From: a virus
IMG/VR virus record: IMGVR_UViG_3300049491_000716
Span: 16,305 to 80,304 of that record
DNA: 64,000 nt
Strand: one strand, 5' to 3'
Shown: positions 16,534-27,100 of the stretch, in pieces
Numbering within the stretch: position 1 is the first letter of the stretch
Layout: the number at the start of each line of letters is the position of its first letter
Notes under the pieces: model-generated
Told to the model about the DNA's origin: nothing
Database searches by the model: none
The model's input: only the letters and a program-made list of their open reading frames with translations
Translations under genes and position numbers: made by a program

Positions 16534-16559
16534 TCGGGTTCTCCTTGGGTTGAACTGTA

Positions 16560-17003
16560 TTACGGCAGCGTGGTTGACGCCATCACTTCAAAGGATCCGC
16601 TGTACCACGTGATCAGTTCGGTGCGCACGGTTCCCTGAACCTCGGCGCTGCCCTCAACATGGTAGATGCCGGGCGCCGTCTTGGGTGGCACCACGTTGAT
16701 CGCGCTGGTCGCAGTTGTGCAACCCGGCACGATTGAAGCCTGAGTGACGGGCAGCAGGATGGTTGGCAAGCCTTCGCCGACAAGCTGGTGGGCGATGGAA
16801 TAGACGCGCGGCCGGTGGTCGGAGTTGCATCGCCTCACCTCGAGCAGAACGGCTTGGCCGGGTTGGACTTGCGGTGTCAGCACCTTGAACGGGAGATCCG
16901 GATAGCTCAGGTAGGGTGCCTCGATCATGCCGTAGTAGGCGCCGACAACCAGCACCAAGATCAGCGATCCCGTGTTGAAGGCGCGGTACAGGGTCTTCAT
17001 CAT
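16560..17003 (-). CDS. Membrane-anchored periplasmic protein, 147 aa
   Basis: Starts MMKTLYRAFNTG with a single hydrophobic segment near residues 14-32. The remaining residues look like a small beta-sandwich. The start overlaps the stop of the preceding gene (ATGA). With a hydrophobic N-terminal anchor beside holin and endolysin it could take part in lysis, for example as an inner-membrane spanin-like factor, but no coiled coil is seen. Unassigned. Confidence 0.55.
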   Translation of the reverse strand: MMKTLYRAFNTGSLILVLVVGAYYGMIEAPYLSYPDLPFKVLTPQVQPGQAVLLEVRRCNSDHRPRVYSIAHQLVGEGLPTILLPVTQASIVPGCTTATSAINVVPPKTAPGIYHVEGSAEVQGTVRTELITWYSGSFEVMASTTLP

Positions 17004-17359
17004 GGTGGCGTTCTCCCGCCGTGGGTGATTGCGTAGATGGCCGACCAGATGGCGACACCGGCGCCGGCTACGATGCCGGCCCATCGCACGAGCTTCATGA
17101 TGCCGCGGCCGACCATTGCCAGCCCGCGGCCAAACTTCGCGATGGCCGACATGCCGGCGCGCCAGGCGAGCAGCATCTCGTGCACGTCTCGCGTCATGTC
17201 GGTGTTCTCTTTGACCTCGCCTTCAATGCGGTCCATGCGGCGGGCGCCGAGGGCCAAGCGTTTTTCGATGGAGTCGAAGCGGCTCTGATCATTCAGGGTG
17301 TCAAAGTCGGTATCGATGTCGCCTGGGCTTGTCTCTTTGAATTCTTGTTCGTTGGTCAT
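17000..17359 (-). CDS. Coiled-coil/transmembrane protein near lysis genes
   Basis: A 119-residue protein. The first 65 residues are charged and helical (RFDSIEKRLALGARRMDRIEGEV), followed by a hydrophobic C-terminal segment (about 90-112). Such a layout resembles XhlA-type lysis accessory proteins or phage membrane anchors. It is placed between the last tail gene and the holin. Function inferred only from layout. Confidence 0.55.
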   Translation of the reverse strand: MTNEQEFKETSPGDIDTDFDTLNDQSRFDSIEKRLALGARRMDRIEGEVKENTDMTRDVHEMLLAWRAGMSAIAKFGRGLAMVGRGIMKLVRWAGIVAGAGVAIWSAIYAITHGGRTPP

Positions 17360-17376
17360 GTCTTGTCTCAGTTATT

Positions 17377-18243
17377 TCAGGCAAGGGTGATGGCCAACGA
17401 GTCGGCGGCGTGCGATTGCGGGCTGGAACCCGAGGCGATGGTTCGTGATGCGATGGCGCCCCAGAACATCAGGTTGCCGGCGGTGCTTGCGTCTTTGAGG
17501 CCTTCAAACCCAACGGTTCCCCATGATGCGGTGGCTGTCGGGTAGGTCAGTGCCGAGTTGTTGCTGATGCGGCCGCTGGTGCCCGTGCTCGCCGTGGTGC
17601 TGCCAGCCGACTGCGTGCCACTCCACGCGGCAAGGCTTGACGCGATGGCCGGCCGCGCGTAGCTGCCACCCGACACTTCGGTGCCGCCGCCGGCGTTGCT
17701 TGGCGTCGCCGTGTACAGGGCGCCGTAGAGGTTGCTTGGCCACGAGTAGGCCTGAGCGCGGAAGATCAGGTCAATCAACTTGTTGGCGCAGTAGTCGGTC
17801 ATGCCGCCACTGAGGCCAAGCGTCACAGCGACGCTGCCGATGGCAATGCTGACCGGGATGCCGCCGGCGCCGATCGCAATGGGAACCGGCAGGCTGAACC
17901 ACATCCAGCAGTTACCGCCGCTGCCGGCGTCGAAGAGTCCCAGATGGCTTGCCGTTCCCCATGCGCCACCCGATGTGCCGAAGTCCCACAGCGTGTTGTT
18001 GCTGGTGGCGTGGCTTGTGCCTGTGCTGGCCAGCGTGGAACCAGCGCTCTGCGTTCCGGCGAAGTTGGCCAGGCTGCGTGCTACGCCGAACCGCGAGTAA
18101 CCGGTTCCGCTGAGTTCAGTGAATGCGCTGTCGGATGCCGCACTCCCAAGCGCGACAGACCAGTTGGTTGGCAAGCCCGCCAAGCCTTGACCCCGAAAGT
18201 AATCGGCAATCTTGTTCTCGCCGTAGTCCGTGAATTGGCTCAT
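17377..18243 (-). CDS. Tail-associated protein made of two tandem copies of one domain
   Basis: A 288-residue protein. Residues 1-144 and 145-288 are related: both open with a D-Y-ANK/ENKI-D segment, both contain FAGTQSAGST / WSGTQSAGST and TGTS, then NN-W-G and a final VTLG/AITLA. So the gene arose by internal duplication. It lies straight after the tail tip gene, so a distal tail or receptor-contact role is likely. It is not a known enzyme. Confidence 0.65.
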   Translation of the reverse strand: MSQFTDYGENKIADYFRGQGLAGLPTNWSVALGSAASDSAFTELSGTGYSRFGVARSLANFAGTQSAGSTLASTGTSHATSNNTLWDFGTSGGAWGTASHLGLFDAGSGGNCWMWFSLPVPIAIGAGGIPVSIAIGSVAVTLGLSGGMTDYCANKLIDLIFRAQAYSWPSNLYGALYTATPSNAGGGTEVSGGSYARPAIASSLAAWSGTQSAGSTTASTGTSGRISNNSALTYPTATASWGTVGFEGLKDASTAGNLMFWGAIASRTIASGSSPQSHAADSLAITLA

Positions 18244-18255
18244 GAGTTTTCCTTT

Positions 18256-21003
18256 TTATACCGTGCCAGCCAACATGCTGATCGTTGCCGAAGCAAGGAT
18301 TGTTGTCTCACCAACCTTGCGGATATCCAGTCGGAAGTAGGCCGTTCCATAGCGAGCCTGAGATCCGTTCGGCGCGGCTTGCGTGATGGACCAAGTTCTG
18401 TTCGTCCCAAGGTTCAACCAAACCCCAATGTTGCCGGGATTCGTGGTGACAGCGATTGGGTTGCCGCCATAGCCAGGCATGCCACCAAGGAATGTTGCGT
18501 AGACCTCGTAGAGCGCGGCGACCGTTGGCTCAACAATGCCGTACAGCATCCACTCGGTCGGGTAGGCGTGCGACCCGCTGTCGTCGCCGCGAATCGCATT
18601 TCCGTCGTTGCGCAACGAGAAGCTGTTGGCGCCCGAGTAGTAGGTGCGGATGTAGTGGCTGCTGAGATTGGCGATGTACAGGACACCAGAGCCAGGATCA
18701 ATCACATCGGATCCAATGACGATCGGATCTTGAATGTCGCCGGGGCCTGGCAGATAGGCATTGTCAGCGGTGTGGACGCGCTCGTCGTCAATCACGCCGT
18801 CAACGTCGTAGAGTTGCTCGCCCTCTTGTCCACGGCCGCCGTCTCGGATGGCCAGCACCTTCACGAGTTCGTCACCACCGACCTGCGGGCCAAGCAGGTA
18901 CTTCGGGCGCTCACGGGTGCCATCGTCAATCACGAGATCAAAGTCCGGAGCCGCGGGAAGCGTGATGTCGTAGTTCGTCGGTCCCGGCGTCACCGCCACC
19001 GGAGTCGTGAGCGTGCCATCGTCCTTCTGCATCGTCAGGTAGAGCGACGCCGCGCCAAACACAGGTGGCTCTGTCAGGCCGAGAACGAGATTCGCAGGAT
19101 CCCAGTAGGCAACGTCGCCGCTCTGCCCGTAGCCGTAGATCTCAGGCATCCAGCGCACGGCGCTCATGAAAGCCGGCAGCACGCCCTGCATCTCGGTCTT
19201 GCAGGTCGTGGTGCGAGGCCGATACGTGAGGTTCGCTGCTTCGTACATGCCCTCGCGTCGGGCCTGCGTGGCGCCGGTGACGCCTTCAATGAACTTGCGC
19301 ACGGGGTTGGTCATCACCGTGACGCCGGGACACGGGCATTCGATCGGCGTCTTCAGCCATGTGCGGTTGTCTTCGTACTCAATGACATAGCCGTCGGGCG
19401 TGTCGTTCGTTGGCAGTTTCTCGCTGATCACCATGCTGCCCGGCATGCAGTTGCGGTGCGTGAAGGCAGTCACGGGAAGCGTAGCGAGTTCGTCTCTGGC
19501 AATCGTGTAGACGCCATTGCGGCGGAACACTCTGGAGCGGCATGATCTGGCGATCAATTGCGCAGCATCCCACAACGGCATGGCGGTGTCGAACACCCAG
19601 TCGAAGCGGTCTTGCCTCAGATTGGCCGTGAGGGAGATGTCGTAGAAGGACTGCAAGTCAATTCTGTCATCCGCATAGCCGCCACCCCATGTGGACTTGC
19701 TCAGCAGATCCATGAGCCACAGCATGCCGTTGCGTGTCGCGACCTCGGAACCCCAGCCACCGCCGGGCGTCCATGTCCGGCACTTGCCGGTGACGATCAA
19801 CGCGATGTCGCGCTGCGACAGTTGGCTGAGTTGATCACTGGCGCGCAGCACGACTTCATAGTGCGCAGTGTTGGCGTTCAGTGGTGCCGGCTCATTGGTG
19901 TAGGCGCGCAATCCGGCCCATGTGATTTCATGGGCGGCCGTGGAGTCTGGATCTTTCGGGTCGGTGCGGACAACTCTGACTTCAATGCGCGCCGGCGTTG
20001 AAAGCACAAACTTCTGGCTCCAACGTTGCGGGGTATTCGTGGCGCCCGTCTTGGTGCCGCTGCCAAGCGTTGACCACACGCTTGTCGCAACACCGAAGTC
20101 ATCAATGGTCCTACTCTCGACGCGCCAAGAAACCGTGAGCGGGCTGGTGCCCTTGCCAAGGCCTCGAGTTGCCACGATGTCAATGCCGATGGCGGCACAC
20201 GTGCGCTTTGGCTTGCAGGCCGCAAAGCCACCGACATAGCGGCCACTGTCAAGCAGGCTCCCGCTCACCGCGGGGCAGTTGCTGACGTTGGCGAGCACTT
20301 GACTCGGCGGCGTGCCTGGTGGCAAATACTGACTGACGATGACGTCGTCATAGTGACCGATCGGGGTGCCACCGATCAGCGCCTGCTCAAGATCATGGTT
20401 TCCCTCGCCAACAGCGAACAGGGCGTAGTAGAACTGATCGCAGTCAAAGCCTGTATCGGTTTCGGCGAACTCAAGATACGGCTCGCATGCAAACGGGGGC
20501 GTGATCTTGCGGCGACCGCATACCTTCCAGATCGGCTGATCCAGCTTCGCTTGGTTGCCGCTGAGCGATGTGCTGAAGACGGCATTGGCTGCCTGCTGGT
20601 TCTGGGACTCGGGAAGCGTTGGCGGCAGCAGGAGGTTGCTGACTGTGAGGCCAACACCCACGGCAACCACCGCGCCACCAAACGTGAGCGCGCCGAAACC
20701 GCTGGTAGCAGCGATGTATGCGGCGGCCACCACCACGGCCAAAACACCGCGTACCGTGCCATCACTTTCTGGCGGGTCAATGGTGAAGACGACGATGTCC
20801 TGCGGCTGCAGTTTGTAGCCCCACTGCTCCCGCGGGATGTAGCCAGGGATCCCGGAGACTTGGCATACCACCGGCTTGTCGGTAATCGGCGCCACCTCGG
20901 CAATCGTGCGACCCGCTGGCTCGGCCCGCATGTCCTGCGGGCGCAGGCCCAACAGCGGGTTGTCGACGACCCCAACGGTCGCGTCGAAACTCAGCATGAA
21001 CAT
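18256..21003 (-). CDS. Tail tip / host specificity J-like protein
   Basis: A 915-residue protein. A hydrophobic Ala/Val/Gly stretch at residues 84-125 is typical for this family of J-like hub proteins. The central part (residues 260-560) matches the tail-hub core. The position right after an NlpC-like gene and a DUF1833-type gene is the usual order in such phages. It would form the tail tip and contact the host receptor. The start overlaps the NlpC stop by 13 bases; a second ATG at 20997 is possible. Confidence 0.85.
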   Translation of the reverse strand: MFMLSFDATVGVVDNPLLGLRPQDMRAEPAGRTIAEVAPITDKPVVCQVSGIPGYIPREQWGYKLQPQDIVVFTIDPPESDGTVRGVLAVVVAAAYIAATSGFGALTFGGAVVAVGVGLTVSNLLLPPTLPESQNQQAANAVFSTSLSGNQAKLDQPIWKVCGRRKITPPFACEPYLEFAETDTGFDCDQFYYALFAVGEGNHDLEQALIGGTPIGHYDDVIVSQYLPPGTPPSQVLANVSNCPAVSGSLLDSGRYVGGFAACKPKRTCAAIGIDIVATRGLGKGTSPLTVSWRVESRTIDDFGVATSVWSTLGSGTKTGATNTPQRWSQKFVLSTPARIEVRVVRTDPKDPDSTAAHEITWAGLRAYTNEPAPLNANTAHYEVVLRASDQLSQLSQRDIALIVTGKCRTWTPGGGWGSEVATRNGMLWLMDLLSKSTWGGGYADDRIDLQSFYDISLTANLRQDRFDWVFDTAMPLWDAAQLIARSCRSRVFRRNGVYTIARDELATLPVTAFTHRNCMPGSMVISEKLPTNDTPDGYVIEYEDNRTWLKTPIECPCPGVTVMTNPVRKFIEGVTGATQARREGMYEAANLTYRPRTTTCKTEMQGVLPAFMSAVRWMPEIYGYGQSGDVAYWDPANLVLGLTEPPVFGAASLYLTMQKDDGTLTTPVAVTPGPTNYDITLPAAPDFDLVIDDGTRERPKYLLGPQVGGDELVKVLAIRDGGRGQEGEQLYDVDGVIDDERVHTADNAYLPGPGDIQDPIVIGSDVIDPGSGVLYIANLSSHYIRTYYSGANSFSLRNDGNAIRGDDSGSHAYPTEWMLYGIVEPTVAALYEVYATFLGGMPGYGGNPIAVTTNPGNIGVWLNLGTNRTWSITQAAPNGSQARYGTAYFRLDIRKVGETTILASATISMLAGTV

Positions 21004-21410
21004 CTCCAGATTTCAACGGGGCCAGCAACGTGGCGCAGTGCTTCGTCTATCGGCGGCGCCACTACACAACCAACGGCGCCGCGCTCACCAAGGTGGCCGT
21101 CGCTGTGCAGCAGGCGCAGCGCACGATCCGCGTAGATCACGACGCCGACGTGCCTGCGATGGAATGGGCTTGTCATCACGAGAACGTCATCGACTTGCGG
21201 CTCGCCTTCGATGCGACGCCAGCCTGACAGCGATGCCGTGTGCTTGATGGCGGCCACGTTCTCGGCGGCATGGTCTTCGGTGTCGCCGACCACGACCTGC
21301 GGCATGTCCAGTCCGCAGCGCAGCGCGAAGAACTGGCGCACCAGCCACCAGCAGTTTCTGGCTGGCGTCCAAGGCTCACCGATCAGGTGAGCCGCCCAGT
21401 GCGCCGCCAT
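20991..21410 (-). CDS. NlpC/P60-type tail peptidoglycan hydrolase
   Basis: A 139-residue protein with the NlpC/P60 pattern. The catalytic cysteine is C20 in PARNCWWLVRQFF and the histidine is H87 in RRHVGVVIY. Tail-borne NlpC enzymes open peptidoglycan during DNA entry. It overlaps the tail tip gene at its end and starts at the stop of the preceding gene, so translation is coupled. Lambda K-type position. Confidence 0.8.
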   Translation of the reverse strand: MAAHWAAHLIGEPWTPARNCWWLVRQFFALRCGLDMPQVVVGDTEDHAAENVAAIKHTASLSGWRRIEGEPQVDDVLVMTSPFHRRHVGVVIYADRALRLLHSDGHLGERGAVGCVVAPPIDEALRHVAGPVEIWRCSC

Positions 21411-21955
21411 CAGGCCAGCCCTGAGTATTCGGCGCGGCGGAACGTGAGGCGCGGAATGCTCACGTTGGCTGGATCTGCAAAGCTGGCGCGGATGCTGGCG
21501 CCGTTGCCGCTCATGTCGGCCTGGCTGATCATGTAGGTCAGCACCGGCAACTTGGCTGGCCCCGTCGTGTCGTCGCTGGCATACAGCCGCTCAATCAGGA
21601 TCCACGGTACCAGTGACCCGCGGGCCGCGTCGAAGGCTTGTTTCAGCAAGCCACTGATGCCTTCCCGGCTGAGTGTCACTTCTGGCGTGGCTGCTGTATC
21701 GCTTTCCTCGGGACGCTCAACGGAGAGCGGAACCGAGATGAAGGTCTGCGATGTGCCGGCGTTGCGATCGGCTCCGGCTTCAATCTTTGCCGTGAGGTCG
21801 GCCTTGTCGTCCACGAAGTAGATCGGGGTCGCGAGGCTTGGGTGCCAGAGTTCATAGGCCCACAGCATGGCTCTGCCAAGCGGGGCGATGGCTGCCGCCT
21901 CTTGGTAGGCAACGCTGTATGAGACGCCGCGAAGTGGTGTGCTGTATGAGGGCAT
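21410..21955 (-). CDS. DUF1833-like minor tail protein
   Basis: A 181-residue protein starting MPSYSTPLRGVSY. Features are IYFVDDKADLTAKIE, LERP-E, and LTYMISQADMSG with a C-terminal FADPANVSIPRLTFRRAEYSGL segment. This matches the DUF1833 tail proteins found before NlpC in similar phages. It probably links tail tube and tip. The ATG at 21955 follows the previous stop by one base. Confidence 0.75.
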   Translation of the reverse strand: MPSYSTPLRGVSYSVAYQEAAAIAPLGRAMLWAYELWHPSLATPIYFVDDKADLTAKIEAGADRNAGTSQTFISVPLSVERPEESDTAATPEVTLSREGISGLLKQAFDAARGSLVPWILIERLYASDDTTGPAKLPVLTYMISQADMSGNGASIRASFADPANVSIPRLTFRRAEYSGLA

Positions 21956-21956
21956 G

Positions 21957-22886
21957 TCAGCAGACGTCCAAGTCAGAGATCGTGCTCGGCGACGGCGATG
22001 AACTGACGTCGGCGTTGAACTCAATCGAGTCGTAGGTGATCGGCGGATGCGCCAAACTGAAGTTCGTGGAGTCAATCACGACGTTGTCGCTCAAGCGCTT
22101 GATCGTGCAGTTCGTGGCGCCGGCGACCGCAGAGAACGTGAATGTGAACTCGTACCAAGTGCCAAGCGTCAATGCTGCCGTGGACACGAAGTTCGACTCC
22201 GATGGTGTGGCGACGAGCGCGCGGCGCGTTGCATCGCCAGAACTAGCACGCCTTGCGATGATCGCAATCACCTGCGTGGCACCGTTGTTCAGAACAACCG
22301 GAATGGAGTCATCGGATGCCGATGAAACGACCAGCGACTTGAATGTGATGCTGCTCACGCGACGCGGGGTCACCGTCTTTCTAAGGTAGGTCTGCGCAGT
22401 GGTGTTCAAGCCGACAAGGTGAACGCCATACCCATAGGGGGTGGTGACAACAGTGAATTGGCCAGCATCCCCGCTGATCAAGGAATAGGACGAAAGGCTC
22501 CTGAACTTTTCATGGATGCAGGTTGTCGGCAAGACGCCGACGCCACGCACCTCAAGCACGCCGCTGACCTTCCATCCGATGGCCGCCATGTACTCCCAGC
22601 GTGGCGGCTGCACGAAGCGCCCAACGAATGGCGACACCGGGTTCGGCACAAGCCAGCCCGCATAGAACCAGCAGGCGCCGTAGACGAGATCAGTCTTCCA
22701 CCACGCCCTGAACACCGATGCGTGAGCAAAGGTGAAGGCAAACGAGACCTCGCACTTGGAAAGTCTGTCGCGCTGAAGAGGCCGCGTCTCGCGCGGATCC
22801 ATCTGAGCAATGGCGCGCAGTTCCTCCAGTTCGAATGGCGATGCCGTTGGACCCGGCAGGCTCTCTGGATAGATGACTTCAAACAT
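21957..22886 (-). CDS. Distal tail protein with LamG/concanavalin-like C-terminus
   Basis: A 309-residue protein. ATG at 22886 is used; a TTG at 22916 would overlap the previous gene. Residues 1-125 form a tail-adaptor domain (FAHASVFRAWWKTDLVYGACWFYAGW, then PPRWEYMAAIGWKVSGVLEVRG). Residues 150-309 look like a concanavalin/LamG-type beta sandwich (GTWYEFTFTFSAVAG). The same two-part layout occurs in the next gene upstream, so the pair probably share an origin. A carbohydrate-binding role is possible. Confidence 0.6.
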   Translation of the reverse strand: MFEVIYPESLPGPTASPFELEELRAIAQMDPRETRPLQRDRLSKCEVSFAFTFAHASVFRAWWKTDLVYGACWFYAGWLVPNPVSPFVGRFVQPPRWEYMAAIGWKVSGVLEVRGVGVLPTTCIHEKFRSLSSYSLISGDAGQFTVVTTPYGYGVHLVGLNTTAQTYLRKTVTPRRVSSITFKSLVVSSASDDSIPVVLNNGATQVIAIIARRASSGDATRRALVATPSESNFVSTAALTLGTWYEFTFTFSAVAGATNCTIKRLSDNVVIDSTNFSLAHPPITYDSIEFNADVSSSPSPSTISDLDVC

Positions 22887-22893
22887 GAGTGCC

Positions 22894-24183
22894 TTACTGC
22901 AACGTAAAGTCGTCAACCATCAAGCCTGCAATACCAACGCCTGGGCCAAACTCTGGCTTTCCGATGCGCCACTTCAGCCCAGATCCAGATGGCAATGTAA
23001 TGCCAGTCATGTCATATGTTGCTGCTGTGTTGTTGCCAACCTGAAGACTCAGTGTGTTGCCGACCATCTTCACCTTGTAAACAGCAACATTGTTTGATGG
23101 ATTCATTCCGCTTGTTCTGCTCAAAACTTGTGACCGCGTTGTGCCATCGCTTATATAAAGCAAAATATTTCCAGCCGACTCAAACAAGGCAAAAACAGTT
23201 CCAGAAGCAGATGCTGATGAATCTTGAGCCGACAGGATATAGCCAGATGGATTGACTGTTGCGCATTTGAATGAGCAAATCATTTCAAAGTCACCGTGAC
23301 CTGGCAGGCCATTTGTTGATTGAACGTAGTTGGCCTCGATGTAATCGCTGTCTGCTGTAAGAAGCAATGAACTTGATCCAGATATCGGACTGCCTGTAGT
23401 CAGCGCAGCGCCTCCAGTACCTGACCAAGATGACCCACCGGATCCGTTATCGGTATACGTTGTTGAGCCATTAGAGCCTTCAAAGTACATCTTGATTTTG
23501 TAAGAATCAAGCGGAAGTCCGGTGAACGAAAGCGAGCCTGATCCAGGAAAGGCAAACATCCCAGTGCTTCGGAATGCCGTTGGCGTCAACGTGCTGAGCG
23601 CCATGGACCCAACGCTTGGCGCCACGTATACCGCGAACGACAACTGCACAAGCGCCGCCGAGAACGAAAGCGACCCGACTGCCGCGATGCTTTGAAGGGC
23701 GACGCTGATCTCAAGAGCCAGCGGTTGCGGCGCCGAGAGTGCCGCCGTGCCAAGCAGAGGCACCGAGATAGACATGGCCAGCGCCGACGACACCGGCGCT
23801 ACGCTGCTGCCCTCTCCGAACAGGATGATGACGCCAGTCACGCGCCAGCGATTGCTGGTCAGCGGTGTCGCCTTGAACGGAGCCGCCCACTTGGCCTTCC
23901 ACCACAGCAGGCCGCGCGAGTCTTGGTCCTTCACGCGGATGCTGAAGTAGTTGGAGCCGACGTCCAGCGCGTTGTGAAACCAGTCTTCGAAGACCGCCAT
24001 CTCGGCGGCGTCAAGCGACCAGTTCACGGGGATCTGACGGTCGGGCACCGTGTAGCGGCGGCGCATGCGGCCGTGGCCGGTAGCCGGCTTGACGGCGGCG
24101 AACACCGACGACTCTTCAATGGCATGGCCCTCACCCAGCAGGATGGGGATGCCGTCGGGAACGGTGATGCCTGGAAGTGCCAT
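22894..24183 (-). CDS. Minor tail protein with a Laminin G-like domain of different composition
   Basis: A 429-residue protein. Residues 1-130 form a tail adaptor (WSLDAAEMAVFEDWFHNALD, NRWRVTGVIIL). Residues 135-215 are hydrophobic beta-repeat-like (LGTAALSAPQPLALEIS). Residues 225-429 form a LamG/concanavalin-like sandwich with SDYIEANY and NVAVYKVKMVGNTLSLQV. The DNA of this last part (22894-23560) is visibly more AT-rich than its surroundings, suggesting recent acquisition. It would bind glycans or host surface; this is inference. Confidence 0.65.
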   Translation of the reverse strand: MALPGITVPDGIPILLGEGHAIEESSVFAAVKPATGHGRMRRRYTVPDRQIPVNWSLDAAEMAVFEDWFHNALDVGSNYFSIRVKDQDSRGLLWWKAKWAAPFKATPLTSNRWRVTGVIILFGEGSSVAPVSSALAMSISVPLLGTAALSAPQPLALEISVALQSIAAVGSLSFSAALVQLSFAVYVAPSVGSMALSTLTPTAFRSTGMFAFPGSGSLSFTGLPLDSYKIKMYFEGSNGSTTYTDNGSGGSSWSGTGGAALTTGSPISGSSSLLLTADSDYIEANYVQSTNGLPGHGDFEMICSFKCATVNPSGYILSAQDSSASASGTVFALFESAGNILLYISDGTTRSQVLSRTSGMNPSNNVAVYKVKMVGNTLSLQVGNNTAATYDMTGITLPSGSGLKWRIGKPEFGPGVGIAGLMVDDFTLQ

Positions 24184-24185
24184 GT

Positions 24186-27100
24186 TCAGGTGCGACGCGG
24201 AATGTTGCCGCCTGTGGGGATGCCGATCGCCTTCATGGCGACGCCGGCTGGGCCCGTGCGGCTTGCGATGTCGGCAGCCACGGCGTGCCGCGACTGCTCA
24301 ACGGCTTGACGGATGATCAGGCGAACCTGCTCGCGGCCATCGGGGCCAGTCTCCTGCGTCTTCTGAATGTCGGCGCCGTGGTTCTCGATGACGATGTTGG
24401 TGCCGCCGCCAGCCGCGCGGCCGCTGACCTGGGGAGTCTTGGCCGGTGAGGTTTCGGCCGATGGTGGATCCGCGTAGAACGACCCGCCGGTAGCAAAGGC
24501 GCGCACACCCGCCGTGCCGCTTGCAAATGCCCCGCCTTTGGCGAATGCCTGCACACCAAGAGAACCACCGGGGCCGCGGGTCAACGCAAGCACGGGGCCC
24601 GGCCGACCATTGGCGCGATAGGACTGAACGCCCTGCACGCCGCCGCCACGCTTGAGCGGCACCACGGCTTCCGGACCGGCTTCGCCCATCAGGCCGAGGC
24701 GCGACTTGCCGCCATCTTTGAAACGGAAGTAAGTCGGCTGCGAAACCACGCGGTTCGTGAACTGGCCGCCCGCCGCGAACTTCTGGGCGCGCGGCTCGGC
24801 GTCGCGCTCAAAGGCGCCTCCCTTGGCAAACGGGAAGATGCCGTCGGCGGCGAAGCGGTTTCCTTCGGCGAAGGCCATGACAGAGCCACCGGAGAATGCA
24901 TCGCCCTTGGCTTTCGCAAACACACTGACCGCGCTTCCGCCTGCCGCTTTAGCCGCGGCCGCCGTGACCGCAGATGCGAACAACTCAACGGCTGCCAGCG
25001 CGTTGATGATGCCGTCACCAAAACCCGAGATGAAGATTGCCGAGGCAGCCGACTCCGAGCCGATCGCGTTGACGCCGAGTGATGCCGTCGTGGCTTCGCT
25101 GGTCAGCGCGCTGATCACGGGCGCCGCGGCGCTCGCCGCCGTGCCGACTGACGTCAGGCCGGTGGATGCCGTCGTGGCAGCAGTTGCGGCGGCCGCATCT
25201 GCGGAGGCTCCGCTGACGGAAGACGCGGCGCCGACCAAGCCCGTGTCCTTGGCTGCCGAGAACCCGGCGCCAGTGGCGTTGATGCCGGCGTCGTTCTTCG
25301 GGTTGCCGCGGCTGCCGAACTTCAGGAACTCTGCGAAGCCGCTGCCGCCGTCAATGAAGGTGCGGATCTGGCCTTGAATGGCGGTCTCAAGCGGCTTTTC
25401 GTAGAACTCTTTGACGAGGATCTGGACGGCCTTGTCCTTGATGGACTCCAGCAGATCCTTGAAGCTCTTGGCATGCAGGGCGGCATCGCTGAAGATCTGA
25501 GCGAGCCCGGTTCCGAGGTCTTCGCCGGCGCCACGCAGGCGCGTGATGTACGGGTTGACGGAGTCCAAGGCCTGCGCGTACTTCAGGGAGGCATCTGCGG
25601 CTTCCCCGATGATCTTCGGGTTGTAGGCGCGTCCCGCGGCATCGGCGGCGTCACGTTCGCGCTGGGCCAGTTTCTCGGTCTCGTCCGCATAAACCTTGAG
25701 TTGGTCGACAAGCGTTCCGCGGATCGCGAAGACTTGCTTTTCTTGCGCCTCCAGCGACAAACCGTCCTGAGTGGCGCGCAGCAGGAAGGCAGTCTCGGCG
25801 CGAGCCGCATCGAAGGCAGCGATGCCAACCTTGCGTTGTGCTTCGGCCAGATCGTTGGTGATGGCCAGGGCTGTTTGCAGACCCGACACGTCAACCGGTG
25901 GCGCCGACTCGAAGCGGCGCACGCCGCCCGGCGTCTTGATGTCGGGACGCGCCTGATTCGCGAGTTGGCGCGCCGCCGCGACTTGCTGCTGGGCACGCAG
26001 GTCGGCGGCCGTCTTCTCGTCGCCCACGAGTTGCGCCAGGCTGGCGCGGTAGTCGTTGACCTGTTGACCGAGAGCCTTGAAGGCGGCGACCTGTTCAAGG
26101 TTCGACAGCGTGATGTCGTTGGCCGCCTTGATCTGGATGGCCGCGCTCTTGTCGGCGCTGGCGTTGATCTCGGTCTGAGTCTTCTCTTTGTCGGAGCCCG
26201 ACGTCGTCTTGAGGTCGCGGTACTCAGCGAGTTTCTTGCGTTCGGCGGCAAGCGTCGCTAGTTCGTCGGCCACACCCTTGGCGGTGTTGGCGTTGCGCTC
26301 TGCGTAGAAGTCGATCAGAGACTTGCCGCCAGCCGCGTAGATAGCCTGCAACTCTTGGTTGTGGAACTGCACGGCCACACGTTCGGCGGCGAGTTCGTCT
26401 TCGAGCGCCTTCAGTGCGCTGGCGAGGCGGGCCTTGCGCAGGCGCTCGGCTTCGCTTTCACTTTTGCTGACGGCGCCTGTGTCGGTAAAGTCCTTCTTGA
26501 GTTGAGCGAGCGCTGCCTTCTGATCAGTTTCGCTGACGGGGTCACCTAGAGATGCGCTCTTGCGGAAGTCTTCTTGAATTTTATTCAGCGCCTTCTGGTA
26601 TTCAGCGCCAGACTTCGCTTTGACCAAGAGACCCTTGAGACGCTCTTGGAATGCTGCGACATCCTTGGTGTCAGATGCACGCTCGGCATCCGCGAAAGCG
26701 TTGTCGTCTTGGCGCAGTTTCTTGCGCGACAAGGACAGCACGTCGGCTGCAGCCTTTGCTTTTGCAGCCTCTGTGCCTTGTCTCAGGTTCGCCGCATCGC
26801 CAGTGTTTTCGGGTGCGATCGGGCCGTTGGCTGGTGCCTCGGTGACGATCTTGGTTTTGGCGAGTGTGGCCTGCAAAGCAATGGCACGCTTCAGGTTCTC
26901 TTCGACTGTCTGCGCGCGGCCGGTGCCAGTCGCGGCATCCCAAAACTTGTCCCAGAGGTTCGCGGTTCCACGCAGCAGTTTGTCAAGGCCCGTGAGGTTA
27001 TCCTCCAACCCACGGAAGCGCAAATTCAGGGCGTCATAGACGATGCCCTGCGCCTCGGCGGCGCGCCCCTGCTCTTGAAGAGTGCGGATCTGGCGGAACT

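Noticed and set aside
17944-19545. A 533-codon plus-strand open frame
   Set aside because: Antisense to the J-like tail tip and duplicated tail genes; no domain and an abnormal composition.
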